Source: Sphingobium sp.
GTDB lineage: Bacteria > Pseudomonadota > Alphaproteobacteria > Sphingomonadales > Sphingomonadaceae
Length of the DNA: 64,000 nucleotides
NCBI GenBank assembly: GCA_003248935.1
Contig: QFQF01000009.1
Location: 1 to 64,000, forward strand
Direction of reading: 5' to 3'
Below, one piece after another: positions 8,675-17,653 of the stretch. The position numbers and the translations under genes are program-made. Position 1 is the first letter of the stretch; each line of letters starts with the position of its first letter. The notes below the pieces were generated by a model. It did no database searches, was not told the origin of the DNA, and saw only the letters and a program-made list of their open reading frames with translations.

Positions 8675-9373
8675 TCAGGCGGCCACAGCCGTTTCGGGTA
8701 ATGCCCAGTCGATCGGCGGCTGGCCATGGGCGCGCAAGAAATCATTGGCCTTCGAGAAGTGCTTGCACCCGAAGAAGCCGTTGTGCGCGGACAGCGGCGA
8801 GGGATGCGGCGCCTTCAGCACCAGATGGCGGGACGTGTCGACGAAACCCGCCTTGCGCTGGGCATAGGCGCCCCACAGCATGAAGACGACCGGTTCCGCC
8901 CGGGCGTTGACGGCGCGGATCACCGCATCGGTGAACGGTTCCCAACCCTTGCCCTGATGCGAGGCGGCCTGCCCCATCTCCACCGTCAGCACGCTGTTGA
9001 GCAGCAGCACACCCTGCTGCGCCCAATGTTCCAGAAAGCCGTGGCGGGGCATCCGGATGCCAAGGTCCGCCTCGATCTCCTTGTAGATGTTGACGAGGGA
9101 GGGCGGCGTGCGGACGCCCGGCTTGACGGAAAAGCACAGGCCGTGCGCCTGCCCCTCGCCATGATAGGGATCCTGCCCGAGTATGACGACACGCACCGCG
9201 TCGAGCGGGGTCAGGTCGAGCGCCCGGAAATATTCGCTGCCCTTCGGGAAAATCCGCGCACCCGCCGCCTTGCGGTCCAGCAGGAAGCGTTTCAACGCCT
9301 GCATCCGCTCGGTCGCGAACTCGTCGGCCAGCGGCGCCTTCCAGCTTTCGTGCAGTTTGACGGCGTCGCTCAT
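8675..9373 (-). CDS. ung: uracil-DNA glycosylase (family 1)
   Basis: A 232-residue base-excision repair enzyme that removes uracil from DNA. The water-activating loop GQDPYHGEGQAHGL and the minor-groove intercalation loop HPSPLSAHNGFFGC are complete, including catalytic Asp and His. The 9373 ATG gives the normal length; the frame is open further upstream without a better start. The divergent serine hydrolase gene begins about 115 bases away on the other strand. Confidence 0.96.
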   Translation of the reverse strand: MSDAVKLHESWKAPLADEFATERMQALKRFLLDRKAAGARIFPKGSEYFRALDLTPLDAVRVVILGQDPYHGEGQAHGLCFSVKPGVRTPPSLVNIYKEIEADLGIRMPRHGFLEHWAQQGVLLLNSVLTVEMGQAASHQGKGWEPFTDAVIRAVNARAEPVVFMLWGAYAQRKAGFVDTSRHLVLKAPHPSPLSAHNGFFGCKHFSKANDFLRAHGQPPIDWALPETAVAA

Positions 9374-9489
9374 CGCGCCCTTAGTCCCCGATCGGCGGCG
9401 CGCAGTCAACGCTTCCCTACCCGGAACAACGCGAGGAAAGGCAGGGGAAAGGGCTTGCCCGGCCGCGCGAGTTGGTCGAGGGTGATCCG

Positions 9490-10530
9490 GTGATCGCTCG
9501 CCTTTCCAAATCCCTTGCCCTCGCCGCCGTGCTGGCGGTGTCGCCGCTGCCCACGGCCTTCGCCCTCGGCCCGTCCGACGGGGCTCCGGTAGCAACGCCC
9601 CAGGCGCGGCTGGAGGCCGAGTTCGCCCGCTTCGCGGCGATGACGGACGGCACCGTCGGCATCGCCGTGCGCCGGCTGAACGGGGATGGCGGTCGCGATG
9701 CCCCGATGCTCGTCCTCAACGGCAACACGCTGTTCCCGATGGCCAGCACTTACAAGGTCGCGGTCGCCGGTACGATATTGTCGCAGGTGGACCGGGGGGC
9801 CCTGACACTCGACACCATGCTGCCGGTCGACCACCGCATGCTCGTTTCAGGCGGCATCGCGGACACCATGCCGCATCCTGGCCTTGCCATGTCGGTCTAT
9901 AACCTGATGGACCTGATGCTCACCCGCAGCGACAACAGCGCGACCGACGTGCTGGTGAACCAGGCGGGCGGCCCGGCGGCGATCACCGCCTGGCTGCGAT
10001 CGGTCGGCGTGCGCGACCAGCGCGTGGACGACAATACCGCCCAGCTTCTCTACCGCGCGATGGGCGTCGCGCCGGGATCGGGCAGCTTTTCCGCCAATGT
10101 CGATGCCGCGCTGGAGGCCGACCCGGCGCTGCGCGAGCGCGACTACCGCGACCTCCCCAACATCGCCTTTGCAGAGGATCCGCGCGACACGTCCACGCCG
10201 GAAGCGATGATCGACCTGCTCGCGAAGATCGCGCAGGGCAAGGCGCTGAAGCCCGGTACGACGCAGGTGATGCTGGAAATCATGGCCCGCTGCCACACCG
10301 GCGAACACCGGTTGAAGGCGATGCTGCCGCCCGGCACGCCGATCGCGCACAAGACGGGATCGCTGAATGGCCTGGGCAACGATGTCGGCATTATCTCCCT
10401 GCCCGACGGCACTTCTTTCGCAATCGCCGTGTTCGTCATGAAGGACACGAAGGGGAAGGATGCGCGCGACCGCGTCATGGCGGAGGCGGCGCGCGCCGCA
10501 CATGACTATTTCCTGTTCGCCGGCGGCTGA
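9490..10530 (+). CDS. secreted class A beta-lactamase-fold serine hydrolase
   Basis: A 346-residue product with a signal peptide (VIARLSKSLALAAV...PTAFA) from a GTG at 9490 preceded by GAGGGTGA; a TTG at 9472 is the alternative. The active-site motifs S86-TYK89, SDN (147-149) and HKTG are present, as is the RDTSTPEAM helix after the omega loop. By eye, the position of the class A general base Glu166 (usually RLDRWE) reads RVDDNT, and about 37 extra residues separate SDN from RDTSTP. So it may be a poor beta-lactamase or a different amide hydrolase. It is followed 11 bases later by the FemAB-like gene. Confidence 0.8.
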   Translation: MIARLSKSLALAAVLAVSPLPTAFALGPSDGAPVATPQARLEAEFARFAAMTDGTVGIAVRRLNGDGGRDAPMLVLNGNTLFPMASTYKVAVAGTILSQVDRGALTLDTMLPVDHRMLVSGGIADTMPHPGLAMSVYNLMDLMLTRSDNSATDVLVNQAGGPAAITAWLRSVGVRDQRVDDNTAQLLYRAMGVAPGSGSFSANVDAALEADPALRERDYRDLPNIAFAEDPRDTSTPEAMIDLLAKIAQGKALKPGTTQVMLEIMARCHTGEHRLKAMLPPGTPIAHKTGSLNGLGNDVGIISLPDGTSFAIAVFVMKDTKGKDARDRVMAEAARAAHDYFLFAGG

Positions 10531-10541
10531 CCACGCGCCCG

Positions 10542-11618
10542 ATGACGCTTATCGCCGGCTTTGCGCCGTTGCCGCCGCTTCAGGTGCTCGGCCCGCGCTG
10601 GCGGGCGCTGGAGGCGCGCGCCGCGCCCAACGTCTTTCTCGGCTGGACGTGGATGGAAAGCTGGCTCGCCGCGACCGGCGCACAACCCGAACTGCTGACC
10701 GTACAGGATGGAGACCGGGACGTGGCGCTGGCGCTGGTGGGCCGCGCGACGGACCGTCGCCTGCTGGGGCACGTGCAGACGCTGTGGCTCAACCAGTCAG
10801 GTGTGCCTGCACAGGACCGGCCGTTCATCGAGCATAACGGCCTGCTGACAGTCACCGACGCGTCGCCGGATATCGCCAGGATCGTCCTAGCCGCGCTGCT
10901 CGATCGTACCGACTGGCGCGCGCTTCGCCTATCCGGCGTAGCGCCCGACGCGCCGCTGCTGCGGGCCGCCGGACAATCCGGACGCTTTCGCCGTCATATC
11001 CGTATCGACGCCTCGCCCGCCCATCATGTCGATCTGACGGCGGTGCGCGCGGCGGCCGGCGACTACCTCTCGCTGCTGAGCGCCAACAGCCGCAACCAGA
11101 TCCGCCGCGCGGAGAAGGAAGAGGGCGGCGCGCCAGCGGTCAGCACAGCCGGCGCGGACGACATCGCCCCCTGGCTGGCGGACATGGCCACGCTGAATGC
11201 CGGACGCCATGCGGACAATGCGTGGGACGAACCGCTGTTTCGCGCCTTCGCCGCCGCGCTGGTGCGCGCGGGGATCGCGAGCGGGGAGGTGGAACTGCTC
11301 CGCTTCGACGCGGATGACGGGCGGATCGGCTATCTGCTGAACCTGATCAGCGGCAATCGTGCGATGAACTACCAATCGGCCTTCATCGCTCCGCGCGCGG
11401 CGAAGGCGAAGCCGGGCCTCGTCTGCCACGCCGCCGCCGTGGGGCACTATGCCGCACGCGGCCTTGACCTCTACTCGCTGCTGGCGGGCAAGGACCGCTA
11501 CAAGCAGAGCCTGTCGACCGGCGCGGAAACCCTCGAATGGTGGACACTTGAGCGTTTCTCACCCCGCCTCGAAGCCGAAGCATTGCTGAGACGCGTGCTT
11601 CGCCGTCCGGCGGGCTGA
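10542..11618 (+). CDS. GNAT/FemAB-like acyltransferase (BioF2-like domain), first of two
   Basis: A 358-residue soluble protein. The middle segment (YLSLLSANSRNQIRRAEKEE) and the later LYSLLAGKDRYKQSLSTG...LEWW fit the BioF2-like/FemAB GNAT family, whose members transfer acyl or aminoacyl groups in envelope or exopolysaccharide chemistry. Substrate unknown. It starts 11 bases after the serine hydrolase stop and is probably co-transcribed. A second family member (12511-13668) lies on the opposite strand beyond a cupin gene, so three genes of related context converge here. Confidence 0.75.
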   Translation: MTLIAGFAPLPPLQVLGPRWRALEARAAPNVFLGWTWMESWLAATGAQPELLTVQDGDRDVALALVGRATDRRLLGHVQTLWLNQSGVPAQDRPFIEHNGLLTVTDASPDIARIVLAALLDRTDWRALRLSGVAPDAPLLRAAGQSGRFRRHIRIDASPAHHVDLTAVRAAAGDYLSLLSANSRNQIRRAEKEEGGAPAVSTAGADDIAPWLADMATLNAGRHADNAWDEPLFRAFAAALVRAGIASGEVELLRFDADDGRIGYLLNLISGNRAMNYQSAFIAPRAAKAKPGLVCHAAAVGHYAARGLDLYSLLAGKDRYKQSLSTGAETLEWWTLERFSPRLEAEALLRRVLRRPAG

Positions 11619-11635
11619 GTGTCAGGCAGCAGGGA

Positions 11636-12514
11636 TCACGCCCGACGCAACCGCCGCATGACGCGATAGGCGAGGCGCCGCAGCACCTTGCGCTCCGGAC
11701 GGGTGCCGACCGTGCCGCGCGGCAGGCGCATCCGGCGCAGGCCCGCGTTCAGGCTGTGAAGTTCGCCCTCGGCCACGCTGCGATCCGAACGCCAGGTGAT
11801 GGAGAAGCTGACTGATACCTCCGGCCCGTTCCGCACGAAATGCGGCGCCTTCACCGGCACAAGAATGGCGTCGCCCGGCACCAGCGAATATTCCGTGCCC
11901 TTCCCCCGGTGTGCCTCCTCCCAGGGCAGATTGCGGTGGCCGCCGGCGTGGAACCGCTCCGACAGTTCGCCGGGCACCAGCGCCTCGTCGCCCGCCGGGA
12001 ACACGGTCATCGCCTTCTCACCGTCGATCTGGAGGAGGATATTGTGCTCAGGGTCCATGTGGAACGGCGTCACGCTGCCGGGAGAAGAGAGGAAGATGAA
12101 CGCCTCCCGGTGGAGCATAGGCCCGGTGGCGGGCAGGACGAACGGCTCCAGTTCCGCAAGCGCATTGTCCAGCAGGGCGGCATATTCCGGGTCGCGCTCG
12201 ACATTCTTCAGCACCACCCAGCTGCCGTTGCGGTCGATCGTGCGGATCGTCTCGCCGACCGTCAGACCGTTGTCCGGCGTGTCCTCCGGCCGGACGCCCA
12301 ATGGCAGGCTGCCCAGATTATACTCGATCCTGTCGACCGGCATGCGCTCGGCCAGCACGGCCAGCGCCTCGCGCGACAGCAGAGGATGTCCGGCCAGCTC
12401 ATGGGTCAGCATCGCTGGGGCATCGGGATAGGCCGCGGCAAACGCATCGCGCGCCGCGCTGGAGAAAGCGGACCAGGTGCCCCGGCCGACGATATGGTGA
12501 TTCTGAACGGTCAT
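11636..12514 (-). CDS. cupin-like/JmjC-fold dioxygenase-type protein
   Basis: A 292-residue protein of the cupin_8/JmjC-like type. The likely iron-binding triad begins with HMDPEHN (the HxD...H pattern, in TPFHMDPEHNILLQIDGEK), and a later APHFVRNG supplies the distal His. Such proteins are 2-oxoglutarate/Fe(II) hydroxylases or structural cupins; which applies here is not certain. The ATG at 12514 overlaps the TGA of the upstream FemAB-like gene by four bases, so the two are translationally coupled. The C-terminus is very Arg-rich (RRLAYRVMRRLRRA). Confidence 0.78.
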   Translation of the reverse strand: MTVQNHHIVGRGTWSAFSSAARDAFAAAYPDAPAMLTHELAGHPLLSREALAVLAERMPVDRIEYNLGSLPLGVRPEDTPDNGLTVGETIRTIDRNGSWVVLKNVERDPEYAALLDNALAELEPFVLPATGPMLHREAFIFLSSPGSVTPFHMDPEHNILLQIDGEKAMTVFPAGDEALVPGELSERFHAGGHRNLPWEEAHRGKGTEYSLVPGDAILVPVKAPHFVRNGPEVSVSFSITWRSDRSVAEGELHSLNAGLRRMRLPRGTVGTRPERKVLRRLAYRVMRRLRRA

Positions 12515-13668
12515 GCTCGGTCTTTCATCGGCTTGATCCCTCGCCCTCGGGCAAGGGCGGTCAGGCGCTCTGCGGCCCCGGCGGCGGCAAAGGCGGCCTG
12601 CCGGCGAAGGCGCGCGGAGCCGCGAAGCGCCACGCGGTATTGGGCAATGCTGCGGCGCTCGACCCACAGGCTGTCGATCATCGGGTGCCCGGGCGCGGCA
12701 CAGCTGTCCATCCAGCCCAGGTCAGGGTCGCCCTGCACCGCACGCAGATTGTCGATCTCCACCAGCACGCCGGGCGAAAAGCGGCCCAGCGCCTCGTCGA
12801 TCGCGATCTTGAAGGAGAAGGCCCCGTCCATGTGACGGAAATTGACCAGCATCGCGATCGCCCGCCCGTCGAGGTCGATGCGCAGCATGTGCAATGCGCC
12901 GTTCGCGAACGCGCGTGCGCAGCTCTCATGCAGGAAGGCGACATCGCTCGCCCGCTGCCCGAGCGCAGTGCCCTCCGCCCCCTTCCATCCCGACGCCTCC
13001 AGTGTCAGGAAATCCGCGCACCAGCCGGGCAGTTCCGCGCCCTCGGTGAGCGTCCGGTGCGTGACCGTGCCCATTTCGCCGAGGCGCTTCTGCAACCGCC
13101 GCAGTTCCTTGCGCTTCTTCGCGCGGACATTGGTTTCCCAATAGGCGTCGGCAGTGAGGTCGCTGGCCAGCAGCGCGCGGTCGTAACGCTGGATTTCGAC
13201 GAACGGGCGCCGCTGTGCCACGCACACGGCCTCCAGCGCCGCGGCGTTGGCACCGGCCGCGCCAAGGCCCGAGAGATGCAGGAAATGCGCGGCCCCCGGC
13301 ATCGCGTCGAGCCGCGCCAGGAACCCGGCCCATGCCATCTGCTCTTGCCCACGGCGGACCAGCGGCGCGCCGAGGAAGCAGTGGCGATGCGTCCAGTTGG
13401 CGACATTGCCGATCGGCAGGCGCCCGTGACGCCGTGCGGACACGATCGGCATCAGCCCGATCAACCGTCCGTCCGCGTCCTCGACCTCGATCATGCGCAC
13501 CTCCTCCCGCTCGTCCAGATGCGCGAGCGCGGGCAGCAGCAGGGCGGGGGTGTAGAAGGCGTTGGCTTCGGCCGCGCCGGACGCAAGATCGGCCCAGCGC
13601 GCCGCCTGCAACGCGGGCACCGTCCGGCCGATACCGGGGGTCAGCGCTGGATCGGGCGCCATGTCCAT
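12511..13668 (-). CDS. GNAT/FemAB-like acyltransferase (BioF2-like domain), second of two
   Basis: A 385-residue protein from an ATG at 13668 (a TTG at 13689 is possible). The core AYWETNVRAKKRKELRRLQKRL and the downstream FSFKIAIDEALGRFSPGVLVEID are characteristic of BioF2-like GNAT proteins. It is coupled by a four-base overlap to the cupin gene, which suggests the two act on the same molecule. It lies 95 bases downstream of cysQ on the same strand, so it might share the sulfate operon transcript. Substrate unknown. Confidence 0.75.
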   Translation of the reverse strand: MDMAPDPALTPGIGRTVPALQAARWADLASGAAEANAFYTPALLLPALAHLDEREEVRMIEVEDADGRLIGLMPIVSARRHGRLPIGNVANWTHRHCFLGAPLVRRGQEQMAWAGFLARLDAMPGAAHFLHLSGLGAAGANAAALEAVCVAQRRPFVEIQRYDRALLASDLTADAYWETNVRAKKRKELRRLQKRLGEMGTVTHRTLTEGAELPGWCADFLTLEASGWKGAEGTALGQRASDVAFLHESCARAFANGALHMLRIDLDGRAIAMLVNFRHMDGAFSFKIAIDEALGRFSPGVLVEIDNLRAVQGDPDLGWMDSCAAPGHPMIDSLWVERRSIAQYRVALRGSARLRRQAAFAAAGAAERLTALARGRGIKPMKDRA

Positions 13669-13762
13669 CGCGCCGATGATAGTCGTCAACGGTTAGAGAA
13701 TGGCTAAGTATCGCGCGGCACACGTTCCCGGAACGGGACGGCTCCGCAACGGCCGGATGCCC

Positions 13763-14533
13763 CTAACCTGCCGCGACCAGTTCCAGCACGCGCTGCGCAT
13801 AGACGGGGGCGCAGATCAGCAGGTCGGGCATGTAGACGTCCGCGCGGTTGTAGACGAGCGGGGAGCTGTCGACGCGCGAACAGTGGAGGCCATGCGCCGC
13901 GGCAACGGCCACGGGCGCCGCACTGTCCCATTCATACTGACCGCCGGTATGCAGGTAGATGTCGGCCTCCCCGCGCACGACCGCCATCGCCTTGGCCCCG
14001 GCCGAACCCATCGGCACCAGTTCGGCACCGAGCGCCTCCGCAACCGCAAGCGCTTCCGCCGCCGGACGGGTACGGCTGACCAGCATGCGCGGAGGACTGG
14101 CGGGCGGCGGAACGGGGGCGGCCTGGTCCGAGCGCAGCACGACACCCAGGCCGGGCAGCGCCACCGCGCCGATACACGCGACCCCGTCAACCGCCAGCGC
14201 GACATGCACGGCCCAGTCGGTCCGCTCCTCGCCATATTCGCGAGTGCCGTCGACCGGATCGACGATCCACACCCGGCTCTTGCCGAGGCGGCTGCCGTCG
14301 CACTTCATCTCCTCCGAGAGCAGACCATCGTCCGGTCGCGCCTCCCGCAGGGCATGGACCAGGAACTGATTGGCGGTCTGGTCACCCGCCTTGCCCAGCG
14401 CCTTCGCGCCGAAGATGCCCGAGGCACGCACATCCAGCAGGATGCGGCCCGCAATCTCCGCCAGATGGGCGGCAAGTTCGCCGTCGTTATACGAAGCGGA
14501 CGCGGTTTCAGCCGTCAAAGGTCCGGACTCCAT
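13763..14533 (-). CDS. cysQ: 3'(2'),5'-bisphosphate nucleotidase
   Basis: A 256-residue inositol-monophosphatase-fold enzyme that hydrolyses 3'-phosphoadenosine 5'-phosphate (PAP) to AMP, removing the by-product of PAPS use. The metal-binding motif WIVDPVDGTREYGEERTDW and the later YEWDSAAPVAVAAAHG match the family. The start overlaps the cysNC end by 19 bases, which places it in the cysD-cysNC-cysQ operon. With two PAPS-dependent sulfotransferases in this window, PAP recycling would be needed for both sulfate reduction and sulfonation. Confidence 0.93.
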   Translation of the reverse strand: MESGPLTAETASASYNDGELAAHLAEIAGRILLDVRASGIFGAKALGKAGDQTANQFLVHALREARPDDGLLSEEMKCDGSRLGKSRVWIVDPVDGTREYGEERTDWAVHVALAVDGVACIGAVALPGLGVVLRSDQAAPVPPPASPPRMLVSRTRPAAEALAVAEALGAELVPMGSAGAKAMAVVRGEADIYLHTGGQYEWDSAAPVAVAAAHGLHCSRVDSSPLVYNRADVYMPDLLICAPVYAQRVLELVAAG

Positions 14534-16452
14534 ACGCCGATCACCGCCTCGACAATCCGGTCAGCCGCCTCCTCGGCGGATAGCGCAGTGGTGTCGATAC
14601 GCACTTCCGGGCTCTGCGGCGGTTCATAGGGGCTGTCGATGCCGGTGAAGTTCTTGAGCGCGCCACTGCGCGCCTTCCGATAGAGGCCCTTCACGTCGCG
14701 CCGTTCCGCTTCTTCCAGCGGGGTATCGATGAAGATTTCGAGGAACTCACCCTCCGGCAGCATCTGCCGCACCATCTCCCGCTCCGAACGGAAGGGGGAA
14801 ATGAATGCGGTGATGACGATCAGGCCCGCGTCGGTCATCAGCTTCGCCACTTCGCCGACGCGACGGATGTTCTCCACCCGGTCGGCGTCAGTGAAGCCCA
14901 GATCCTTGTTCAGGCCATGGCGCACATTGTCGCCGTCGAGCAGGAAAGTGTGACGGCCCAGTGCGTGCAGCTTCTTCTCGACGATGTTCGCGATCGTCGA
15001 CTTGCCCGAACCGGAAAGGCCGGTGAACCACAAGAGACGGGACGCCTGCCCCTTCTGTGCGGCGTGCGCGTCCCGCGTGATGTCCACCGCCTGCCAGTGG
15101 ATGTTCTGCGCACGGCGTAGCGCGAAGCGGATCATGCCCGCACCGACGGTGCGGTTGGTCATCCGGTCGATCAAGATGAAGCCGCCCAGATCCCTGTCGG
15201 CCTCATACGCCTCGAACGGCACCGCCCGGTCGAGGGCGATATTGACCACGCCGATGGCGTTGAGATCGAGCGTCTTGGCCGCACGCTGGACCAGCGTATT
15301 GACGCAGATCTCATATTTCGGCGCGGTGATCGTCGCCGACAAGGTACGCGTGCCGATCTTCAGCCAATAGGGGCGGCCGGGCAGCATCTCGGCCTCGTCC
15401 ATCCAGACCAGGGTCGCCTCGAACTGGTCGGCGACCTCGGGCGGATTATCGGCGGTCGCGATCACGTCGCCGCGCGAGCAGTCGATCTCATCAGCGAAGC
15501 AAAGCGTCACCGACTGCCCGGCGACCGCGCGGTCGAGGTCGCCGTCCATGGTGACGATCCGCGTGACCGTGCTGGTCTTGCCAGAAGGCAGCACACGGAC
15601 GGCGTCACCCGGCCGGACCGCGCCGCTGGAGATCAGGCCGGAGAAGCCCCGGAAGTCGAGATTGGGGCGGTTCACCCATTGCACCCCCATGCGGAACGGA
15701 CGTGCCTGCGCAGCGGTAGCGTCGACCTCCACCGTCTCCAGATGCTCCATCAGCGTCGGCCCCTGATACCAGGGCGTATTGACCGAACGGGCGGTGATGT
15801 TGTCGCCCTTGAAGCCGGAGATCGGCATCGGCGTAAATGCGGCGATACCGATGCTCTTCGCGAACTCCGCATAATCGGCGACGATCGCGTCGAACACCGA
15901 CTGGTCGTAACCGACCAGATCCATCTTGTTCACCGCCAGCACGATATGACGGATACCGATCAGGTGGGCGAGATAGCTGTGGCGGCGGGTCTGCGTCAGC
16001 ACGCCCTTGCGCGCGTCGATCAGGATGACGGCAAGGTCCGCGGTCGACGCGCCCGTCACCATGTTACGGGTATATTGTTCGTGCCCCGGGGTATCGGCGA
16101 CAATGAACTTGCGCTTTTCCGTCGCGAAGAAGCGATAGGCGACGTCGATGGTGATGCCCTGCTCACGCTCGGCGGCGAGGCCATCGACGAGGAGCGCGAA
16201 GTCGATTTCCTGCCCCTGCGTGCCCACCCGCCTGGAGTCCGCCTCCAGTGCCGCGAGCTGATCCTCGAAGATCATCTTGCTGTCGTAGAGCAACCGCCCG
16301 ATCAGCGTCGACTTGCCGTCGTCCACGGACCCGCAAGTGATGAACCGCAGCATCGTCTTGTTCTGATGCGCGGTCAGATAGGCGTCGATGTCCTGCGCGA
16401 TCAGGGCGTCGGTCTTGTAGATGGGTTCGTTGGCATCGAGCACGTCCGACAT
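14515..16452 (-). CDS. cysNC: bifunctional sulfate adenylyltransferase GTPase subunit / APS kinase
   Basis: A 645-residue fusion. The N-terminal GTPase part (CysN) shows GSVDDGKSTLIGRLLYDSK, DTPGHEQYTRNM and NKMD; the C-terminal part from about residue 460 is an APS kinase (CysC) with P-loop GLSGSGKSTIAN and ISPFRSERE. Together with CysD it makes APS from ATP and sulfate, then PAPS. The ATG overlaps the cysD stop by one base (TGATG). The fusion is common in alphaproteobacteria. It would feed cysteine synthesis and the sulfotransferases at 26.5 and 55.6 kb. Confidence 0.96.
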   Translation of the reverse strand: MSDVLDANEPIYKTDALIAQDIDAYLTAHQNKTMLRFITCGSVDDGKSTLIGRLLYDSKMIFEDQLAALEADSRRVGTQGQEIDFALLVDGLAAEREQGITIDVAYRFFATEKRKFIVADTPGHEQYTRNMVTGASTADLAVILIDARKGVLTQTRRHSYLAHLIGIRHIVLAVNKMDLVGYDQSVFDAIVADYAEFAKSIGIAAFTPMPISGFKGDNITARSVNTPWYQGPTLMEHLETVEVDATAAQARPFRMGVQWVNRPNLDFRGFSGLISSGAVRPGDAVRVLPSGKTSTVTRIVTMDGDLDRAVAGQSVTLCFADEIDCSRGDVIATADNPPEVADQFEATLVWMDEAEMLPGRPYWLKIGTRTLSATITAPKYEICVNTLVQRAAKTLDLNAIGVVNIALDRAVPFEAYEADRDLGGFILIDRMTNRTVGAGMIRFALRRAQNIHWQAVDITRDAHAAQKGQASRLLWFTGLSGSGKSTIANIVEKKLHALGRHTFLLDGDNVRHGLNKDLGFTDADRVENIRRVGEVAKLMTDAGLIVITAFISPFRSEREMVRQMLPEGEFLEIFIDTPLEEAERRDVKGLYRKARSGALKNFTGIDSPYEPPQSPEVRIDTTALSAEEAADRIVEAVIGVWSPDL

Positions 16453-17384
16453 CAGAAGTACCCCTCCTGCTTCTTCTTTTCCATGCTGGCATCGCCCGCG
16501 TCGCGATCGATCGCGCGGCCCTGCCGTTCGGAGGTGGTCGTCAGCAGCATTTCCTGGATCACGTCCGTGAGGGTCGCCGCCTCGCTCTCCACCGCGCCGG
16601 TCAGCGGATAACAGCCGAGCGTGCGGAAGCGGATCGAGCGCGTCACCGGCTCCTCGCCGGGATTGAGGCGGAAACGGTCGTCGTCGACCATCAGCAGCAA
16701 GCCGTCACGCTCCACCGTCGGACGCGGCGCGGAGAAATAGAGCGGCACGATCTCTATCCCCTCCAGATGGATATATTGCCAGATGTCGAGCTCAGTCCAG
16801 TTGGAGATCGGGAAGACGCGCATGCTCTCCCCCTTCGCCTTGCGGGCATTATAGAGATGCCACAGTTCGGGCCGCTGGTTCTTGGGATCCCAGCGGTGGT
16901 TGGCGGAACGGAAGGAGAAGACGCGTTCCTTCGCCCGGCTCTTCTCCTCATCGCGGCGCGCACCGCCGAAGGCCGCATCGAAGCCATAGAGATCGAGCGC
17001 CTGCTTCAGCCCCTCGGTCTTCCACATATCGGTGTGCAGCGGGCCGTGGTCGAAGGGGTTGATGCCCTTCTCCTTCGCCTCGGGATTCTGGTAGACGAGC
17101 AGTTCCATGCCCGCCTGCTTTGCTGCCTTGTCGCGCAGTGCGTACATGTCCCGGAATTTCCAGGTGGTGTCGACGTGCAGCAGGGGAAAGGGCGGCGGCG
17201 AGGGATAGAAGGCTTTCTTGGCGAGATGCAGCATCACGGCCGAATCCTTGCCCACCGAATAAAGCATCACGGGGCGCTCGGCCTCCGCCACCACCTCCCG
17301 CATGATATGGATCGCCTCGCTCTCCAGCCGCTGGAGGTGCGTCAGCGCCGTGGGGGTAAGGGGCAGATCAACGGGCATGGTCAT
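16452..17384 (-). CDS. cysD: sulfate adenylyltransferase small subunit
   Basis: A 310-residue ATP pyrophosphatase-family subunit. Motifs seen: MLYSVGKDSAVMLHLA (PP-loop), FPLLHVDTTWKF, GARRDEEKSRAKER and the SNWTELDIWQYI segment. It forms ATP sulfurylase with CysNC. First gene of the operon; the start at 17384 has AGGAG upstream, with a second ATG at 17378. The 5' region carries consecutive hairpins (17459-17517) that could shape its mRNA leader. Confidence 0.96.
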   Translation of the reverse strand: MTMPVDLPLTPTALTHLQRLESEAIHIMREVVAEAERPVMLYSVGKDSAVMLHLAKKAFYPSPPPFPLLHVDTTWKFRDMYALRDKAAKQAGMELLVYQNPEAKEKGINPFDHGPLHTDMWKTEGLKQALDLYGFDAAFGGARRDEEKSRAKERVFSFRSANHRWDPKNQRPELWHLYNARKAKGESMRVFPISNWTELDIWQYIHLEGIEIVPLYFSAPRPTVERDGLLLMVDDDRFRLNPGEEPVTRSIRFRTLGCYPLTGAVESEAATLTDVIQEMLLTTTSERQGRAIDRDAGDASMEKKKQEGYF

Positions 17385-17653
17385 TCAACAGGACTCCTGG
17401 CGCCGGTGGGCGCATGGCGCCGCCGGCGAGTGGCACTCCAGCTACCAGCAAGCAACGTCCGAACAAAGAAAGCTTTATTCGGGCAGGCGAAAGCCTGTGT
17501 AGTCGGGGGGCCCCCGGAAAAGCGCGGTGAGACCGGGACGGAGCCGGGCAGACGCCACTCAACAGTCCGGAGCGGACACAATTGCGGCCGAATTTAACCG
17601 ATTGCAAAGGCTGTTTTTGCGATTCTGGATGCACAGGAAAAAAGGAGGGTAAT
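17385..17653 (-). promoter_or_regulatory. 5' region of the cysD operon with tandem hairpins
   Basis: No gene is seen between cysD and the divergent regulator. On the cysD strand three symmetric elements follow each other: GGGGG-CCCCC (about 17503-17517), CAGGC-TTTC-GCCTG (17484-17497; GNRA loop on the other strand), and a 10-bp hairpin around CTTT (17459-17482, arms CCGAATAAAG/CTTTGTTCGG with one wobble). They could form a structured leader. No known sulfur riboswitch core is recognised. Confidence 0.4.

Noticed and set aside
12301..13707. Plus-strand open frame of 468 codons
   Set aside because: Antisense of the cupin and FemAB-like genes, Arg/Gln/His-rich and without recognisable motifs.
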